From positions 110,109 to 174,108 of the forward strand of contig QNQO01010665.1 in assembly GCA_003290165.1 (NCBI GenBank): 64,000 nt of DNA, written 5' to 3'. The stretch is from Berberis thunbergii (Eukaryota > Streptophyta > Magnoliopsida > Ranunculales > Berberidaceae). The position numbers and the translations under genes were made by a program. The notes under the pieces were generated by a model that had not been told where the DNA came from, ran no database searches, and was given only the letters and a program-made list of their open reading frames with translations. Below, in pieces: positions 59,240-64,000 of the stretch (position 1 is its first letter; each line of letters starts with the position of its first letter).

Positions 59240-60022
59240 TGAAAAGATGTTATTCAAGCAAAATTGGATTTTCTTGAAAAACGTGGTGTATTTGGACCTA
59301 TAGCAACAAACACTTAAACATGTAAACCCTGTTGATTTCAAATTGGTGTTTGTAAGAAAAATGAATGAAAAAAACGAGATTGTCAAATATAAGGCAAGAC
59401 TCGTAGCACAAGGGTTCCTGCAGAAACCTAACATTGATTTTGATGAAACATATTTCCCGGTAATGGATATGGACTATATTCTGATATTTAATAAGTCTTG
59501 TATTTTCTCAAAAACTTGATATGAGACTGATGGATGTCGTAAACTGATTATTATATGGAGATTGAGACACAGATATTATATGGAAAAATCCTTGGAAGGA
59601 TTTACTTTGCCTAAGACGAAGCCAAAAAAATACTTATTCGATACAACTAAGAGGTGATTTATATGGGTTGAAACAATCTAGAAGGATGTGGTATAATCAT
59701 CTTAGTGAATATTTGTGTAAAGAAGGATATACAAATAATCTCATTTGCCCATGTGTTTTTTATTAAGAAATCTATTACTGGTTTCGTCATAACAGCGGTT
59801 TATGTAGATGATATAAATCTTATTGGATTTATCGAAGATGTTCAAAATGCTGCTAATTATTTAAAGAAAGAATTTGAAATGAAAGACCTTGGAAAAACAA
59901 AATTTTGTTTTGGCCTACAGATCAAACGGAATACTAGTAAGATATTAGTCCATCAGTTACAATATGCTGAAAAAATATTAAAACACTTTAATATGGACAA
60001 ATCACATCTAGTACGCCGATGA
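59240..60022 (+). pseudogene. Copia reverse transcriptase relic
   Basis: Recognisable RT blocks: YKARLVAQGFLQKPNIDFDET near 59395-59450, then VYVDD (catalytic YVDD) within the open frame 59705-60022, followed by LKKEFEMKDLGKTKFCFGLQ. The two halves are joined by frameshifts and stops, so no active enzyme is encoded. Confidence 0.85.
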
Positions 60023-60600
60023 TTGTCCGATCTTTAGATTTAAATAAAGATCCATTTCAACCAAATGTAGAAAATGAGGAAATTCTTAGTCCTGAAGTAC
60101 CATATTTAAGTGTCATAGGTGCATTGTTATATTTAGCACAATGTAATGACCTGATAACATTTTTTGTGAATCTATTAGAATTGTATAGTTCTATGCCTAC
60201 TCGTAGACATTGGAATGGAGTTAAACACATATTTCGATATCTTCGTGGACGATTGATATAAGTTTATTTCATTCCTGTGATTTATCTAACCGTTCCCATC
60301 TAGTTGGCTATGCAGATTTGAACTATCTATCATAAGGGTCGCTCACAGACGGGTTATGTATTTATAAATTGTAACACAACTATTTCTTGGCGATTTATGA
60401 AGCAAACATTAGTGGCTACTTTCTCAAATCATTATGAAATTATAGCTTTAAATGAAGCTAGCCGAAATTATGTATGGCTCAGATCATTAACTCAACATAT
60501 AAACAATAATTGTCAATGGTCATCAGATCAACCGACTACAACATATGAAGATAATGTTGCATGTATTATTCAAATACAAGAAGGTTTCATCAAATGAGAT
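60023..60600 (+). pseudogene. Copia RT end and RNase H relic
   Basis: 60019-60261 holds PEVPYLSVIGALLYLAQCND and HWNGVKHIFRYLRG. RNase H resumes in 60300-60600 (HLVGYAD; then EASRNYVWLRSLTQHI and YEDNVACIIQIQEGFIK). Stops interrupt the frame. Confidence 0.8.
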
Positions 60601-60769
60601 AGAACGAAACACATTCCAGTAAAAAATTTCTATCCACACGAGGTCTAGAAAAATAATGTGATTGAAGTCAAATAATTATGAGATTGGTATGCGTTGGCTA
60701 AATTTTCAAAGTAATTAAAGTTTTGTTATCATTAGGGGAAGTCAATATCAGGGGATTATCCATAAGTAT

Positions 60770-61170
60770 ACCCCCTGATGTGCATTCAGAAGATGCTACA
60801 AAAACATCTAGAAGTATGCTTCGAGATCATATAGAAGTATGTTATTTTTATTTATGCACGTTGTACTTTTTTTCTTTCGACATGACTTTATCCCACTGGT
60901 TTTTCTGTCAAGGTTTTAATGAGGCAATATTATGTGCATAGAGCATCCTAAAGTATGCAAATTGGTAGCTGTACTTTTTTCCTTCAACATGATTTTATCC
61001 CACTGGGTTTTCCTGTCAAGGTTTTAATGAGGCAACATTATGTGCACTCTCCATATTTATGAAGAATGTTGTACTCATTTTCCTTTCATCCAGGTTTTTC
61101 CTTACTAGGTTTTACTGACAAGATTTTAATGAGGCAACAATTGTGAAAATTTGGTGTATTTCATCAGGGG
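60770..61170 (+). repeat. Copia 3' region with about 105-bp degenerate tandem units
   Basis: At least three units repeat 'acatgactttatcccactggtttttctgtcaaggttttaatgaggcaa...ttatgtgca'-like text, ending near a purine run (caggggg, about 61161). The minus-strand element has the same units at 47551-48078, in reverse. Confidence 0.75.
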
Positions 61171-61204
61171 GAAATAACGTGCGGCGAACATCCAAAACGA
61201 GAGT

Positions 61205-61490
61205 ATAGTAGATGAATAGAGAAGATTCTAGAATATTAGAGAAGTTTGTGGCTGTTCACCAAACATGAGGTGGCACATACAACCTTTACATGTGTCATGT
61301 GATAGCACATGTTAGCTTTGTATGTGTCAACATGTAATGAATTAATTTTGCCAATAATAGGCTTTTATGATATTGTAAATATACAAAAAAGACATTAGAC
61401 GATCAAATTCACGAGAGAAATATACAGAAAAATAGTAAGATGAGAGATTTCATTAATGTAGTATCCATATTCCTATGTTATGTTGAATGA
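61205..61490 (+). mobile_element. 3' LTR of the plus-strand Copia (truncated at its right end)
   Basis: Resembles 51705-52000 over about 285 bp (agaatattagagaagtttg..gctgttcacc, atgaggtggcacata, aacatgtaatgaatta). The similarity stops after tgttgaatgatatgc. The next bases (accatgaggtggacatccacgctattctagaaca) look instead like the edge of a minus-orientation LTR of the same family. Confidence 0.7.
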
Positions 61491-61832
61491 TATGCACCAT
61501 GAGGTGGACATCCACGCTATTCTAGAACAAAACACACTTTAATTTCAGGTTCTAAAGCTTTTCAGGCTTGGTTGGCTATTGGGCCTATTTTGGTTATCTT
61601 GATGGGCCGGGCCAAATTTTGGGCTGCACCCATCATGTTTTGGTCAACCGTGATGGGTTCAATCATGGATCAGACTTGATTGGGCTCGGATTGAGGAAGT
61701 AATTTCATATCGTGATAAACTACATTTATCAATTGTAGCTCAATTAGTCGGACATCCACTATTCTAAAAGTATAAATTTTAAACATTTTTGTTTTAAAAA
61801 ATCTAACTTTCATTATCAGAGTCACCTTTTGC
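61491..61832. other. Intergenic DNA after the Copia
   Basis: The first about 40 bases resemble a reverse-orientation LTR edge, as noted above. The rest has no recognised feature; an imperfect gggcc-rich run lies at 61575-61625. Confidence 0.4.
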
Positions 61833-62148
61833 TAGGGCTGAACAAAAAACCGATCAAACCGACCGAACCGATCAAAACCGAATCGATTGGTTCGGTTTAA
61901 ATTCGGTTCGGATCGGTTTCAGTTTAAAAAAATGCAAAACCGAAGTGGTCGGTTCGGTTTTCGGTTTCTATGTGATTTAAACCGACCAAATGTTTAAATA
62001 TTCGGTTCGGTTCGGTTTTATTTCGGTTTTGGTTCGATTTTAGTCGATTCGGTTCGGTTACGGTTTGCATAATTTGGAATCGGTTCGGTTCGGATCGGTT
62101 TTATTAATGGTCGGTTCGATTCACGGTTTAAGTGAAAACCGAGCCCTA
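61833..62148. mobile_element. CGGTT-rich hAT-like element, 316 bp
   Basis: Begins TAGGGCTGAACAAAAAACCG and ends AAAACCGAGCCCTA, flanked by a perfect 8-bp duplication CCTTTTGC (61825-61832 and 62149-62156). The interior is dense in ggttcggtt and aaccgaacc blocks on both strands. No coding sequence. Confidence 0.88.
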
Positions 62149-62156
62149 CCTTTTGC

Positions 62157-62960
62157 ATTTCTCATGAATTATGTTCCCCATAATGCACAATGTATAATTT
62201 CGAGCCATTGTACTAATCAAATGATAAAATCAATCTACCAAAAAGTCTAGACCATTATACTTAATTGATAGACTAGACCTTCAGAACATTCTGATTAAGG
62301 AAGTAATCACAAAAGTTCATCAGCTCCAAATGCATTAACCAGCCAGCTAGTAAATAGATGTCGCGATTCTTTCATCATACTGAAATGTCTCTTTCTATAG
62401 CATGTTAGAGGTTTTTGAATCGAATGAGTTAATTGTTCGTAGTCCTTGATTCTTTGTATATGGTTGAGTAAGCTTTTCTTGTGTACAGTCATGTGTTTGT
62501 GTTAGAGAAATATGAAACACCTTTGCAGCTTGGCACATCTTGGGGTCTCTTTTACAGGGTATTGTTAGGTTGATCTATATATGGAAATGAAGATCAAGAT
62601 TGATTGTTGGATATGCAATGAAGCATAGTTGATTGTTGTTAGAATACATGACTTGCCAATTAATAAGCAAATTGTTGGTACAACATGTGCGTTGATGCAT
62701 TCAAATTTGTTCTTATCGAGATCTGACTTGCAAAATAAAGTTAGATCACCAAACACCACTTATTTGGTGGCCGAAGACACTCCGATACTTAAGTCAGTTA
62801 ACTATATAACAAAGTAAACTTGGACGAAATATAACTGTGATGTATATTCATACCTCCATGTTCATCCATTTTCCTTTACCGTATATAATGACTGCATTTA
62901 ACTCATATGTCATTCGACGCGTTTCAATAAAACACATTCTCAACCAAACATAAACTTGAT
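62157..62960. repeat. Single diverged copy of the 44.5-46.5 kb repeat block
   Basis: Shares ctagacctt.aga, aacattctgat.a..gaagtaatcacaaaag, cacatcttggggtctcttt, gaaatgaagatcaagattgattg and acttaagtcagttaactata with 45138-46520, in the same orientation. It also contains 'ggtggccgaagacactccgat', the block near 10255. A poly-A run follows at about 62960. Confidence 0.65.
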
Positions 62961-64000
62961 TCAAAAAAAAAAAAAACCCAACCGGGAAATTTGGGCCTAT
63001 GGGCTTGGTATTAATCAGTTGAGTTCTTCTTGGCTCAGTCCAGTGGGGGTGTCACTTACAATATTTTGAAGCACCTTGGAATGACTAAAAAAATCTGAGC
63101 TGATGGGCTCAATTTGTGTCATCATCATAATAGTAGTATAGTAGTATTGGATATGACAATGTTGAGTATTTATACTAAACTTTTGCAATCAAAACACGTA
63201 TTCAATGATGTGGCAACATCAGTGCCATCATCGTAATAGCATTGGATATCACAATGTTTTATTATATGCTGCCGTGTTATTGAGAACAAAATTTGCATGA
63301 GTCACAATAGAGTTTTTTGCACAATGTTTTATTGTGTGATTATGCTACCACATCATTCAGTACAAGTTTTCAAGTACAAATATTGAGTCAAAATTGTGTT
63401 TTTATTGCCTAATAATTTTCGTCCATGTATATGAAACAATGCAAATTATGTAAACTGATCCAAAGCCAACCCAATTTCATGTGATATAGTGTGTGGACTG
63501 TGGAGTAGGCAATTCTGTTCTTGAGTGGTAAGAAAGCAAAACCAGACTCCTCATCTTCCTCACCATCATCACTCACTCATGTGATATACCACTTGTAATC
63601 CAGCTTGAGTTGGGTGCACATGAGACAGTTGTTAGTGTAACCTGCACACTTGCATATTTTATACTGTATATACAATAGACAAGCACATGATAGACATCAA
63701 TTATACATACCACAGATTCACACATTTCCCTCTCATTCGTAATGAGTACTTGCAGAGATCATGAAATGGAAATGGAAGGGTACAAGAAGAGAAATACAAG
63801 GGAGGGAGGGAGTGTGGAACCACCATGACCAAACATTGTTACTGGAGACAGTTGTGCTGTAGCTAACTTTTGAGGTTTTGTATTCTAATAGTGACCCTAC
63901 ATTTGGTCTCTTGGTAGGTTACTCAAATACAAGAGCAGTGGACCATATGATTGAATTAGGGTTAGCAATGGATGGAGATGGGGTTACAACTTACAAGTAA
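62961..64000. other. Unassigned right end of the window
   Basis: No exon, RNA gene or element boundary is recognised. The region is low in long open frames. It may be upstream or intronic DNA of a gene beyond the window. Confidence 0.35.

Larger units (their letters stand above)
51705..61490 (+). mobile_element. Copia retrotransposon, plus strand, split by a 3.6-kb insertion
   Basis: The order is LTR, gag, protease/pre-integrase, integrase, RT, RNase H, 3' repeats, LTR, which is Copia gene order. Without the insertion at 53428-57057 it would be about 6.2 kb. All coding regions carry frameshifts and stops. It starts 4 bp from the end of the head-to-head minus-strand element. Confidence 0.8.

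Noticed and set aside
62575..62640. Heavy-metal-associated (HMA) domain start suggested by MEMKIKIDCW
   Set aside because: The CxxC motif is incomplete, the frame stops soon after, and the DNA belongs to a repeat family.

Overview
The window is nuclear DNA of a flowering plant, almost certainly a eudicot. The evidence is AT-rich sequence, genes split by GT-AG introns, plant-type proteins (SAUR, the plant MSRA5 form of methionine sulfoxide reductase, cytosolic ribosomal protein uL2/RPL8, an RNA polymerase I RPA43 subunit) and abundant plant transposon debris. There are no prokaryotic operons and no CRISPR array. I found no convincing tRNA or rRNA gene. I cannot name the species.

Genes, left to right. 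2370-2417 (+) is probably the last exon of a gene lying mostly outside the window. 4327-7793 (-) is an intact four-exon MSRA5 gene (254 aa) whose usual catalytic Cys is Ser. 15499-16742 (-) is an intact two-exon RPL8 gene (260 aa). 20953-26271 (+) is an intact six-coding-exon RPA43 gene (226 aa) with apparent 5' non-coding exons from about 19.2 kb. 38898-39335 (+) is an intact single-exon SAUR gene (145 aa). RPL8 and RPA43 are divergent, both serve ribosome production, and both carry telomere-box-like promoter motifs.

The rest is mostly mobile DNA. Around 8.0-10.1 kb a large foldback inverted repeat is split by a solo LTR (5-bp TSD). A Copia 3' end with its LTR lies at 11.0-11.6 kb, and a decayed LINE at 12.0-14.7 kb (-). 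Four related hairpin MITEs (17632, 32609, 36113, 38447), each with a perfect 9-bp target duplication, form a Mutator-type family. Non-autonomous hAT-like elements with 8-bp duplications lie at 24897-25508, 27414-28535 and 61833-62148, with a degraded relative at 18855-19069.

From 40 kb rightward the window is mostly nested repeats: a long Gypsy-like LTR relic (40437 to about 43.6 kb), a perfect-looking 3 x 278 bp tandem array (45138-45971), and two related Copia elements lying head to head (about 46.86-51.70 kb on minus, 51705 to about 61490 on plus). The minus element contains a decayed histone H2A fragment. The plus element is split by a 3630-bp insertion (53428-57057, TSD TTGAC) that carries the first exon of a FEY-like short-chain dehydrogenase. 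The last 1 kb shows nothing I can name.

I see no new multi-gene system. The most interesting items are the MITE family (one copy sits in the SAUR promoter), the captured host gene pieces (FEY, H2A, and a 5' exon inside a hAT element), and the Ser-for-Cys change in MSRA5.
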